Shown here piece by piece: positions 1-8,400 of a DNA stretch of 13,881 bases. The translations under genes and the position numbers were made by a program. The DNA is from Candidatus Nanohaloarchaea archaeon. GTDB taxonomy: Archaea; EX4484-52; GLR71. The DNA lies in the NCBI GenBank assembly GCA_030671745.1, contig DAOVHT010000020.1, positions 1 through 13,881 of the forward strand. Direction: 5' to 3'. The notes below the pieces were generated by a model that saw only the letters and a list, made by a program, of their open reading frames with translations, ran no database searches and was not told the DNA's origin. Numbering within the stretch: position 1 is the first letter of the stretch; the number at the start of each line of letters is the position of its first letter.

Positions 1-448
1 CAAGATTGGCGTTCCGTATACTGTCAAACTCACACCTGTATTTCCTGCCATGCACACTCTCAAAATCATGGCGCATATCAATCCGTGTTTCAAGCGACAC
101 AGAGATTTCTCTGCTCTCGCTAGACCTATTGATAATCTTCAATACTGATACAAATCCTGCCTCCTTATCCGGCGCAAAACAGAGTTCTGAGACCTCCAGC
201 CCTGTAATCTTGAATGTATGTATCCCTGCCCATGGTCTGATGACAAGTTTGTCCATGTTTTTTTCATCAAGCGCCACACCGTTGACACTGATAGAATAGC
301 TGTCGATGAACTTGACCGGCGGTTTCCACAGCCCGTCCCATTTGTCCCATGATGTCTTGTCTGCCGGCTGGCGCATCAGTATACCTTTATTGTGCAGACT
401 ATACCTTTTGTCTTTCCTGTTTCTTTTTTCAATCTTGATTTCAGACAT
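1..448 (-). CDS. Glycogen-debranching-like enzyme, N-terminal part (partial)
   Basis: This is an open frame of 149 codons on the minus strand that starts with ATG at 448 (reading leftwards) and leaves the window, so only the N-terminus is visible. The protein begins MSEIKIEKRNRKDKR and carries the pattern GLWKPPVKFIDSYSISVNG, then RPWAGIHTFKITGLEVSE, FAPDK, and an Asn-Arg-Ser-Ser / ETRIDMR stretch. From family knowledge this resembles the N-terminal beta-sandwich of archaeal amylo-alpha-1,6-glucosidase / glycogen-debranching proteins (COG3408-like), in which a (alpha/alpha)6 catalytic domain would follow. That catalytic part lies outside the window, so activity cannot be judged. There is no signal peptide, so it should be cytoplasmic. 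A TATA-like element about 28 bases before the ATG implies an almost leaderless mRNA. The frame is clearly coding: the antisense frames lack recognisable protein features. The exact family is recalled by pattern only. Confidence 0.68.
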   Translation of the reverse strand, partial: MSEIKIEKRNRKDKRYSLHNKGILMRQPADKTSWDKWDGLWKPPVKFIDSYSISVNGVALDEKNMDKLVIRPWAGIHTFKITGLEVSELCFAPDKEAGFVSVLKIINRSSESREISVSLETRIDMRHDFESVHGRKYRCEFDSIRNANL

Positions 449-472
449 ATACACTATTTTTGTGTTTGTTTG

Positions 473-480
473 TATAAATA
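473..480. promoter_or_regulatory. Shared TATA-like element between two divergent genes
   Basis: TATAAATA on the plus strand reads TATTTATA on the minus strand. Its centre lies about 28 bases from the minus-strand ATG (448) and about 33 bases from the plus-strand ATG (510). Archaeal TATA boxes centre about 26 bases before the transcription start, so a single element could place starts at about 450 (minus) and about 503 (plus), giving very short leaders for both genes. Whether it fires both ways is inference. Confidence 0.5.
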
Positions 481-509
481 GGTTAATTCTCGTGTGGCAT
501 TTTTACGAT

Positions 510-1514
510 ATGAAACACCAAAAAGTGCCACCACTGACAAATAGATACATTTATAAACCATATAAACAATTATTATATATGCAATCTATAGGCCTGCTTG
601 ATCTTCCAGATGAAATAAAGCTAAATCTCAAAGCGGAAAGTAATGCTGATTACTGGGACAAAGTGATAGATGCTACTGGTGCCATAAGTGTTGCCGCCGC
701 AAAACGAGAGATTGTTGAAATCATAAAATCAAATGGTGAGTCTAGTTTTACTTCTGCTCGTCTGGATACATTCAGATATGGTGGACGATATATCAAAAAG
801 ATATACAAAACCTCAAAAAAACCATCACGATATTGGCAGGGTGCAAGGATTCCGTTATCTTATTTAAGGGCTATTGAAGACACAATTGGTGTGGATTACA
901 AACATCTTGAAAACAGTGTTGAATTCTATGGTCTTGAAACAAAAAGCAAGATAATACCTTCTCTTGATGATGAATACAAACTTCCTATAAAATTTGACCC
1001 AGAACTTACTCTTGCACTAGCTTCTGTCATGTGGCATGATGCAAAGAACAATACTTTTGGTTTCAGATCGGAAAACCAAGAACAACTAGACTATCTTTAC
1101 AACACTTTCAGCAATCATTTCGGTGAGATACCGTTAGGTAAAGAGAGTATATCAAACCATAATCTGTACATTGCACAAAAAGCCACAACTCATATCGGTT
1201 TTTCTTATCTTGACAACCATCTGGATGAACTTGACGATTATCATCATGTTGCAATAGTGCTGGGTGCATGTGTCGCAAGGGGTATCCCTATACCAAAAAA
1301 GATAGGCGGTGAAGGGATCGCAATATCTTCATTAATGGAAACTCCCATGTCTCGTGTAAGAGTCTCACTTGAACATCTTGATATTGAATATACTTCTAGG
1401 GTGGATAAGATAATTATCTATAAGGACTCATTGGGTATAATATCAAGCCTTTATGACGAAATCATAGAATGTCACCCTGATTCAGAACAATTTCTTTCTG
1501 GATTAAACTTTTAA
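510..1514 (+). CDS. Stand-alone degenerate LAGLIDADG-type DNA-binding protein
   Basis: The protein has 334 residues from ATG 510. The open frame extends to 306, but that part is antisense to the debranching gene and was rejected. An internal ATG at 579 (MQSIGLLDLPDEI) has its own TATA box and is an alternative start. Residues about 107-150 (GARIPLSYLRAIEDTIGVDY, then GLETKSK) followed by PELTLALASVMWHDAKNN (residues 164-181) and a beta/helix pattern match, from memory, the linker plus first motif of archaeal LAGLIDADG endonucleases. In LASVMWHDA (170-178) the catalytic Asp position is kept (D177), while the final Gly is Ala. The second half (IVLGACVARGIPIP, about 249-262, then GIAISS, a helix, and KIIIYK) has the fold's rhythm but no acidic residue where the second catalytic Asp should be. 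It is therefore probably a non-cleaving DNA-binding protein, perhaps a regulator in the way bacterial WhiA is. Target unknown. It is not an intein or intron product, since nothing surrounds it. Confidence 0.6.
   Translation: MKHQKVPPLTNRYIYKPYKQLLYMQSIGLLDLPDEIKLNLKAESNADYWDKVIDATGAISVAAAKREIVEIIKSNGESSFTSARLDTFRYGGRYIKKIYKTSKKPSRYWQGARIPLSYLRAIEDTIGVDYKHLENSVEFYGLETKSKIIPSLDDEYKLPIKFDPELTLALASVMWHDAKNNTFGFRSENQEQLDYLYNTFSNHFGEIPLGKESISNHNLYIAQKATTHIGFSYLDNHLDELDDYHHVAIVLGACVARGIPIPKKIGGEGIAISSLMETPMSRVRVSLEHLDIEYTSRVDKIIIYKDSLGIISSLYDEIIECHPDSEQFLSGLNF
550..557 (+). promoter_or_regulatory. Second TATA box, for the internal ATG at 579
   Basis: TTTATAAA is centred 25-26 bases before ATG 579, which is ideal spacing for a leaderless transcript. 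It competes with the TATA at 473-480, which suits ATG 510. Either or both starts may be used. Confidence 0.4.
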
Positions 1515-1628
1515 ACATAAAAAATCACAAAAAAGAAAGTAAAGATACCAAAAGAACCAAAGACTGAAGTGGGATGTATTTTTATTGTATGGGACTTATC
1601 AGACATTAAGATACAATAACTTTTATCC

Positions 1629-1647
1629 TTTTTTCTCCTCTTTTTTT
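1629..1647 (+). terminator. T-rich archaeal-type terminator
   Basis: T6 (1629-1634) and T7 (1641-1647) runs in a pyrimidine-rich stretch, about 115 bases after the stop of the LAGLIDADG-type gene, fit intrinsic archaeal termination, which needs only oligo-T. The bases between the stop codon and this tract (1515-1628) hold nothing else I could recognise. Confidence 0.5.
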
Positions 1648-1685
1648 ACTGTATTATAACATATTTAGACAAAAATACACATACG

Positions 1686-1693
1686 TTTATATA
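1686..1693 (+). promoter_or_regulatory. TATA box upstream of the long leader
   Basis: TTTATATA lies just after the T-rich terminator and predicts a transcription start near 1715, which leaves a leader of about 205 bases before ATG 1922. A weaker TATA-like site (ATTAAATA, 1887-1894) close to the gene could give a short-leader transcript instead. Confidence 0.45.
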
Positions 1694-1714
1694 CTTTCGA
1701 ATGTATATATTATG

Positions 1715-1921
1715 TAGTAAGGGGTGGATATGTCTGGATAAGTAGTTTTATCCATGACTCCAATATATTTAGGCAAACAGTCATAGGTCTGTTGTCATAT
1801 TCAGGGTATATGGTTGGCACATAGCTACACTTATAGCTATCGATTATATCTCTTGGTCCTATGTGGCAGTCTATGTATGGAATAATATTAAATAGCCATA
1901 GCCATCCCTTTAAGGAGATGT
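1715..1921 (+). promoter_or_regulatory. Long 5' leader with possible folded RNA elements
   Basis: A ~200-base non-coding stretch lies between the TATA box and the surface-protein gene. Visible pairings are TGGATAA (1735-1741) with TTATCCA (1748-1754), AACAG (1776-1780) with CTGTT (1789-1793), CACATAG (1818-1824) with CTATGTG (1859-1865), and ATAGCT (1821-1826) with AGCTAT (1835-1840). ATGACT (1754-1759) can also pair with AGTCAT (1779-1784), which would clash with the first two hairpins, and the third and fourth pairings clash with each other. I do not recognise a known riboswitch class. The only ORFs inside are trivial, for example ATG-TCT-GGA-TAA at 1730. Confidence 0.35.
1912..1918 (+). 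promoter_or_regulatory. Shine-Dalgarno site AAGGAGA
   Basis: AAGGAGA stands four bases before ATG 1922 and fixes that start. It contrasts with the leaderless-type starts elsewhere in the window and supports use of the long leader. Confidence 0.6.
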
Positions 1922-4510
1922 ATGTCTATGTGTGGTAAAATTTTAGGTAGATCTGTCAGTCAGTCTGTATTGATGCTGTCCGTATTTTTTATTATGGTCT
2001 TGGCAATCAGTCCCATAGCAGAAGCAACACCAGAATTACCATATTTCATGTATGGTGAAATCACGATCAACGGCATCGCCGCACCTGCTGGAACAGTTGT
2101 TGAGGCGTTGTTCGAAGACAACATACGCGAAAGTACTACAACGACCGAGAAAGGTTTTTATGGCACACCTGCTTGGAATCGTTTGTTAATTAATGGTGTC
2201 TCTGGTGAAACATACACATTCCGCGCAAAAAGCCCAACGATGGACAGTTATGCCACAACCGCCCAGACCTCTACATTTAAATCAGGAATACTTGATGATA
2301 TAGACCTTCATTTCACATGGGATGGTGTTATAGAACCCGATAACGCAGCACCGGTTGCAGATAATCTCTATATTAATATAGATGAAGACAATTCAGTTCC
2401 GATAACTTTGATTGCATCAGACACAGATGGTGATGACCTGACCTACACAGTGCTAACTAATCCCTCAGATGGAACTCTGACCGGCACCGCACCGTCTTTG
2501 ACTTACACACCAAATCACGATTACAATGGCGCTGATGTTTTCACCTACAACGCAGATGATGGCACAGACGACAGCAATACTGCAACAGTCTACATCTATA
2601 TAGATTCAGTAAATGATATCCCTATTGCATCTGATGTATCTGCAGTCACAAGTGAAGATACTGCAAAGGTCATAGCTCTTGACGCATCCGATGCAGATGA
2701 TAATCCATTGACCTACAGCATCGTCTCCGTACCGAGTCATGGGACTGTCACATTATCTAGTCCGATTGCGACCTATACACCTGATGACAATTATTACGGG
2801 GGTGATACATTCACATACAAGGTGAGCGACGGCACAGCTGACAGTAACACTGCAACTGTAACGATAGATGTGACTTTTGTCAACCAAGCTCCTGTAGTCT
2901 CAAATCCACCCAGCATAAGCCTGGGAGCTGAATCCATAATCACGACCGCTTGGACTCTGGACAGTTGCGTAGATGATGAGACTGCCGACAGTTCAATCAT
3001 CTGGATATCTGCAACTCCTGAACATCTCTCGGTCACGATAAATCCCGACCGGACCCTGACTATTGAGTCCTCATCAGATTTCTCAGAGAACACAACATTA
3101 TCATTGACTGCATCTGATGGCGATCTTTCAGGAAATAGTATGGTCTCTATTACTTTTATACCTGTTATAGTGGATGTAACTCTTCCTGAAATACACACAT
3201 CTCCACCAATATTACCTGCATTTTATTATGGTGCTGTGCGTATCGATTACATTCCTGCACCGATAGGTACATCTATTGTTGCCAAGATTGATGGTGAAAC
3301 CCGTGGAACCTTCATGACAACCGTTTCCGGTCTTTATGGCGACCATCCAGCTAACCGTCTGATGGTTGAAGGTTCTTCCGAAGATACCGGAAAGACTGTA
3401 TCATTCTACATCGATGGTGATCTGGCCGAACAGAATGTAACCTGGCACAGTGGTGATGTTTTAGAACTCGACCTCACAACCAATCCTAACCCGAACAATC
3501 CACCAATATTACCTGCATTTTATTATGGTGCCGTGCGTATCGATTACATTCCTGCACCGATAGGTACATCTATTGTTGCCAAGATCGGTGATGAAACTCG
3601 CGGAACCTTCGTTACAACCGTTTCCGGTCTTTATGGTGATTCTCAAGCCAACCGTCTTATGGTTGAAGGTGTTTCAGCTGATGCCGGAAAGACAGTATCC
3701 TTTTACATAGGTGGTCATCTGGCTGAACAGACAGTGGCCTGGCACAGTGGTGATGTTTTAGAACTTGACCTAACAACCAACCCGAACCCGAACAACCCAC
3801 CGACATTCCCTCATTTCTTATATGGTATAATAACTATTGATGGGACTTCCGCACCGACAGGGACAATAGTTGAGGCATTGATTGATGGTGTCGTAAGTGG
3901 TAGCATGACAACAACAGAATTAGGTGTCTACGGAACTCCTGCCAGAAGCCGGTTGATAGTGACTGGTGTTGATGGTGATAACATCACATTCCGCGCAAAA
4001 GGTCCCGATATGGATACCTATGCATCAAGCAATGAAACTATGGTCTTTGTCGCAGGTGTTGTAGAAAATTTCACCTTGCATTTCGTATCTGAGCCAATTG
4101 TACCTCCACCGATAATAATCCCTCCAAGCAGTTCCAGATCCGGTGGTGGTGGATCCTCGTCGTACATTGTCGCAGTTGATACAAGTCCAAATGAATCAAA
4201 CCAATCAAATTCATCAGTCAACATATCTATTGAGAACAGCTCTTTGAATATGTCAGAGGATATTGATACTTCTGAAGATGATGGGGGTACAGATCAATCA
4301 GATCGTGAAGGTATATCTTCAGGTGATGATTCTGGCACTGGTGGTGATTCTCTCTTTGATACAGCATCCTCTGTGGATCCTGGCAGCAATCAAGATACAG
4401 GTTTTATCACAGGTTTTTTCCTCGGTGAATCAGCACCATCTCCGTATGTCTCAGGAATGGTGGTGCTAATATTGGGTCTGACTTTGGGATATGTCATATT
4501 TTTGAAATGA
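1922..4510 (+). CDS. Secreted, membrane-anchored multidomain surface protein
   Basis: 862 residues. Residues 1-35 form a signal peptide (hydrophobic VLMLSVFFIMVLAIS, cleavage likely after AEA). Four copies of a ~99-residue beta domain (pattern PxFxYGxIxIxGxxAPxGT...NRLxVxG) begin at about residues 37, 428, 527 and 626. Between the first and second copies lie two cadherin-like tandem domains (about 143-229 and 232-319, with the ...DGDDLTY...YTPNxDYNGxDxFTY...DGTxDSNTATV pattern) and a third Ig-like domain (about 321-418). A Pro/Ser/Gly/Asp-rich linker (about 723-840) leads to a C-terminal membrane helix (842-861) ending in a lone Lys. This is a stalked cell-surface protein, probably adhesive or part of the outer layer. 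The binding partner is unknown. The domain repeats resemble those of other archaeal surface proteins. It stands alone, with its own promoter and terminator. Confidence 0.8.
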   Translation: MSMCGKILGRSVSQSVLMLSVFFIMVLAISPIAEATPELPYFMYGEITINGIAAPAGTVVEALFEDNIRESTTTTEKGFYGTPAWNRLLINGVSGETYTFRAKSPTMDSYATTAQTSTFKSGILDDIDLHFTWDGVIEPDNAAPVADNLYINIDEDNSVPITLIASDTDGDDLTYTVLTNPSDGTLTGTAPSLTYTPNHDYNGADVFTYNADDGTDDSNTATVYIYIDSVNDIPIASDVSAVTSEDTAKVIALDASDADDNPLTYSIVSVPSHGTVTLSSPIATYTPDDNYYGGDTFTYKVSDGTADSNTATVTIDVTFVNQAPVVSNPPSISLGAESIITTAWTLDSCVDDETADSSIIWISATPEHLSVTINPDRTLTIESSSDFSENTTLSLTASDGDLSGNSMVSITFIPVIVDVTLPEIHTSPPILPAFYYGAVRIDYIPAPIGTSIVAKIDGETRGTFMTTVSGLYGDHPANRLMVEGSSEDTGKTVSFYIDGDLAEQNVTWHSGDVLELDLTTNPNPNNPPILPAFYYGAVRIDYIPAPIGTSIVAKIGDETRGTFVTTVSGLYGDSQANRLMVEGVSADAGKTVSFYIGGHLAEQTVAWHSGDVLELDLTTNPNPNNPPTFPHFLYGIITIDGTSAPTGTIVEALIDGVVSGSMTTTELGVYGTPARSRLIVTGVDGDNITFRAKGPDMDTYASSNETMVFVAGVVENFTLHFVSEPIVPPPIIIPPSSSRSGGGGSSSYIVAVDTSPNESNQSNSSVNISIENSSLNMSEDIDTSEDDGGTDQSDREGISSGDDSGTGGDSLFDTASSVDPGSNQDTGFITGFFLGESAPSPYVSGMVVLILGLTLGYVIFLK
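3203..3796 (+). repeat. Near-identical in-frame tandem repeat, period 297 bases
   Basis: Two adjacent 297-base units (3203-3499 and 3500-3796) encode 99 residues each. By hand comparison 87 of 99 residues are identical, and the first ~85 bases differ at almost no position. A third, more diverged unit starts at 3797 in register, and a fourth relative lies at about 2029. The units fit a recent duplication of one beta domain inside the surface-protein gene. Confidence 0.85.
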
Positions 4511-4532
4511 TTCAAAAGTTTTGATATACTCT

Positions 4533-4552
4533 CATTCTTTTTTTCTCTTTTA
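4533..4552 (+). terminator. T-rich terminator after the surface-protein gene
   Basis: A T7 run (4538-4544) in a pyrimidine-rich tract lies about 25 bases after the stop, preceded by the palindrome TCAAAAGTTTTGA (4512-4524). It separates this gene from the following operon. Confidence 0.5.
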
Positions 4553-4562
4553 TCTAAAAAAC

Positions 4563-4570
4563 TATTTATA
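4563..4570 (+). promoter_or_regulatory. TATA box of the MinD-like operon
   Basis: TATTTATA predicts a transcription start near 4593. The short leader contains AAGGGA (4593-4598) just before a GTG (4602) that is in frame with the MinD-like gene, so a GTG start nine codons upstream of ATG 4629 is possible. Confidence 0.5.
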
Positions 4571-4628
4571 TCCCAAAGACCAAAAATACAGCAAGGGAAA
4601 AGTGACTACTGTGAATGCTGTGAACAAG

Positions 4629-5387
4629 ATGACTGAAGTTATATCTGTAATATCTGGGAAAGGTGGTGTGGGAAAAACTACTGTTACTGCAAATCTTGCA
4701 GATAATCTAACAAAAAAAGGCAAATCAGTTCTTGTGATCGATGCAAACATTTCAGGAGCAAACATGGGCATCCATGTAAATATGCTTGAGACACAGGCAG
4801 ACCTGAATTCAGTTCTTGCTGGTGTTGATACATTAGACAATGCTGTATGCATGCATCCTCAAGGTTTCCATTTCCTGCCGGCATCCATCAATACTGCAGG
4901 ACCTAGTATGCGCGGTTTCTCAGCTATAATCTCAAACCTTGTGGGACATTATGATTATATATTGGTAGATACGGCCGCAGGCGCAGATGATGAAGTAAAA
5001 GAAGCGATAAAGGCATCAGATTCAGTACTGATCGTCACAAACCCGGACATACCATCCGTATCAAATGCAGCGCTTGTCAAACGTCTTGCGACCAATCTTG
5101 GAAAACCGACAAGAGGTATTGTCTTGAACATGGCACGTGGCGAATATCTTGAACTTACAGACAAGCAGATATCTGAATTCATGGATGCAGAAGTCATCTC
5201 AAAGATACCATTCCACAAGAATGTAAAACAGTCAACCGTCTTTGGAAAATCCGTACATGAGTACAGTCCCAGATGTCCTCCATCTATTGCGATATCACAG
5301 CTTGCAGGCAAAATATGTGGTGATGAAACCGAAAAAAGTAATTTCTTGAGAACTTTTGCATCAAAGATTCCCGGACTGAACAGATAA
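4629..5387 (+). CDS. MinD/ParA-type ATPase
   Basis: 252 residues from ATG 4629, chosen because MTEVISVISGKGGVGKTT is the normal family N-terminus. GTG at 4602, 4611 and 4620 are in-frame alternatives. The deviant Walker A is SGKGGVGKTT (9-18) with signature Lys11 and Lys16. Switch I has D38-A-N40 where E. coli MinD has D38-F-D40. Switch II is DTAAG (114-118). Family members dimerise with ATP, usually on the inner membrane, and position other machinery. The C-terminus SNFLRTFASKIPGLNR could be a short amphipathic membrane-targeting helix like the one that ends MinD. The next gene, the giant surface protein, starts 61 bases downstream with no evident terminator, so they are probably co-transcribed. 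A role in placing that protein or its partner is inference. No other Min or Par gene is in the window. Confidence 0.85.
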   Translation: MTEVISVISGKGGVGKTTVTANLADNLTKKGKSVLVIDANISGANMGIHVNMLETQADLNSVLAGVDTLDNAVCMHPQGFHFLPASINTAGPSMRGFSAIISNLVGHYDYILVDTAAGADDEVKEAIKASDSVLIVTNPDIPSVSNAALVKRLATNLGKPTRGIVLNMARGEYLELTDKQISEFMDAEVISKIPFHKNVKQSTVFGKSVHEYSPRCPPSIAISQLAGKICGDETEKSNFLRTFASKIPGLNR

Positions 5388-5448
5388 GTATTTAAGTATT
5401 TTAGAAAAACACATATTATACACAATATATATATAGGACTGGGATTTA

Positions 5449-8400
5449 ATGCGCAAATATACCGATATCAAACAATGGACATTCTTATTATTCATTTTCG
5501 CTTCATCTATCATCTTTTTTTCAGCATCGATTTCTTCTTTGCACAACATTGATTCAACAGCACTCACAATCTCAGGACCATCCGTCTCAAACTGGACAGC
5601 TTCAGATACCACAAACAGATACAATTTCACAATCGAGACAAACGAGTCAATCAACAGGACCACAATCAAATTCAATTCATCTTTCATCCTTGACAACACC
5701 ACACTTGGCACATCAGGTCCTGACTGGACATGTTCAAACACAACAGATACAGTCACCTGTACATCGCCGACAGAAAACGCAACAGATGCCATCAGCATCT
5801 GGTTCAATGCAACATCCGCGACAATGACAGATGAGACCGTATATGTCTGGAACATCACAACGACCGATCTTAACGGTAGCACAAACTCAACAGAGATCAC
5901 AACCGGTGTGGATGGCAAAGCACCACAGATAGAGTCAGAGAACACAACTGCGACAGCAGACCTTAATGCAACAGATTCATCCTATGTATTCCTGACAGTC
6001 AACGTATCAGATTCAAACATAGCATCAGTCAAGATAAACCTGTCCTCTTTAGGCGATCCATATTCCAACGAGACTGATATGACAAAAAACAACACTATAT
6101 ATTATTACAACCTTTCCGGAAACCTATCATTGATCAGCGGTCTGAAAACACTAGAATTGAATCTGACCGATTCTTTAGGTCATTACAATGATACAGAATC
6201 AATCGCCTTGACAATATCAGACATCACAAAACCAGTAGTTTCTTTGACATCCAATCAGCCTGTGAATGCAAACGGCACAGACGAACTGATATTCACAGCA
6301 ACAGTCACAGACACAGAACTGAACAATGTGACAATGAACCTGACAGAGTTAGGCGGTTTTGGCGACCAGCAGATGTACAATGACGGCGCAACGGCCGGCG
6401 ACGCAAACGCATCCGACGACATCTGGACATTCAACATGACAGTTCCTGCAACATTCAATAACGGCACATACGATGTATATGTCAACGCAACCGACAATTC
6501 AAGCAATTACAATGACCTAGAGGATTTATCAATTACAGTTGTCGATGTGACTGCACCTTATGTTATTGATATGACTGCAACACCATCAACAGTTCCAGCT
6601 AATGGTACTGAAACAACTTTAACTGTAAATGTGACAGATATTCAAAACATAAGTCTGACTGATATGAAGGAAGATGTTTTTATTGATTTATCTTTAGTTG
6701 GGAGTAGTGCAACACAAAATATGTATGATGATGGTGGTATTTTATCTGGAGATCCCTATTATATTATATCAAATGATACAACAGAAGATGATTCTATTTA
6801 TTCTTGGTTAATTTCAATCCCAAACACAGTCCTTTCCGGCACATACTATCTTAACATCACAGCAACAGACAAAAATGGTAACATCAACGACACAGAATAC
6901 ATAGAGATAAATGTCACAGATGTCACAATCCCTGAAGCATTCTCAGTCAACCTCTCAAAGGCACAGATCAATGCAACAGGCACAGATACAACAGAGATAA
7001 CTGCAAACATCACAGACCTTGAACTTGACACAGTCTATGCTAACCTGAGCGAGTTGGGTGGCAATGCGACACAGCTTCTGACTTTATCAAGCGACCTATA
7101 CAGATACACGTTATCAGTGCCCAATTCAATCGACAACGGAACATATACAATAATTATAAACACAACAGACAAGTCCGGCAACTACAACGATTCCCTTTCA
7201 ATCGACTTGAATGTAATCGACACTCTCGCACCGACAATAACCATCCATTTACCCGATAACACATTATCTTATTCAAACGCAACAGACCTGATCAACATCT
7301 CAACAGACGAACCCGCAAATGTGACATACTCAATTGACGGCGGTGCTTACATCTCTCTTTACAACGAAACAACAAATGCAGTAGATGACTTCCCGCAAGT
7401 GAACTGGATAGAGAATGATTCTCACAACATAACAGTCATCGCAACAGATGCATATGGTCATTCAACCAACAAGACACACAATTTCAATCTAAGACCCAAC
7501 CTGAACATCACAGATGTGTATCTAGCAAACACATCAGCCTTATACACGGGTGACACGACAACAATCAATGCAACAATAGCGACTTACGGTTTCAATGTAT
7601 CAAATGTAACAGTAGTATTTACTATTGATGGTTCTCCTCAAGTACCACAGACATACATAGACCTTTTCAACACCACGACCTCACCAATAACAATTGAATC
7701 AAATTTCACATGGAATATTACAACAAGTGGATCACATACATTCAGTGTGTCAGTAACAGCAAATAATATCACTGGTGAATCAAATCCTGATGACAACACT
7801 CTATCGAACACAACATTCATCCAAGACTTTGAAACAAACATATCATCAGAACTTGACTTTGGTCCAATCGCAGTTGCAGGAACCTCAACAAAATCAGTAC
7901 TTCTGACAAACAACGCCCACGTCAACCAGTCCGCAATCACAGAGACAATCACACTACAGAAAGTCTACAATTTCACAAGCAATTTCACAAGACTCGAAAC
8001 AGAATCATTCTATTTTGCTGTGCCAGTAAACACAACAGCAGGGGACATCACAGTCACATTGTCCTACAATACATCTCTCGGAAACATAACCTATACAGAA
8101 CCGTCAGTAAATGCACCGGGAATCTCTGAACTGATAATTGATGCAAAGACAATGAACCAGTCAAGCCTTCCTGTAAACATAACAGTAACAATTGATCTTG
8201 ATGAGACACAATGGATAGGCACTGATTTCAATTCAAGCATAATTCTAGAAAACAAATCCTCAGAGATATTCACATACAACATAACCGTCCCGGACAATGT
8301 TCCTGCAGGTGATTATGTAGGAACTCTTACATACACAAACACAAACAACACAATAACAGAAAACATAACATTTTCAGTCAGTGCACCAGAACTATGGATA

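Noticed and set aside
6..299. Plus-strand 97-residue open frame at the left edge
   Set aside because: It is antisense to the debranching-like gene, whose translation shows coherent family motifs. The plus-strand product has none.
306..509. Upstream extension of the LAGLIDADG-type protein to ATG 306
   Set aside because: It overlaps the oppositely oriented gene and the promoter, encodes an unrelated Leu/Phe-rich stretch, and both TATA boxes point to starts at 510 or 579.
1730..1741. Tiny upstream ORF ATG-TCT-GGA-TAA after a G-rich stretch
   Set aside because: Three codons are expected by chance, and there is no support for translation. It was kept only as part of the leader description.
5361..5945. 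194-residue minus-strand open frame and similar minus-strand frames under the surface genes
   Set aside because: These are shadows: Thr/Asn-rich sense codons rarely create stops in the antisense frames. The predicted products are Val/Ser-rich without motifs or promoters.
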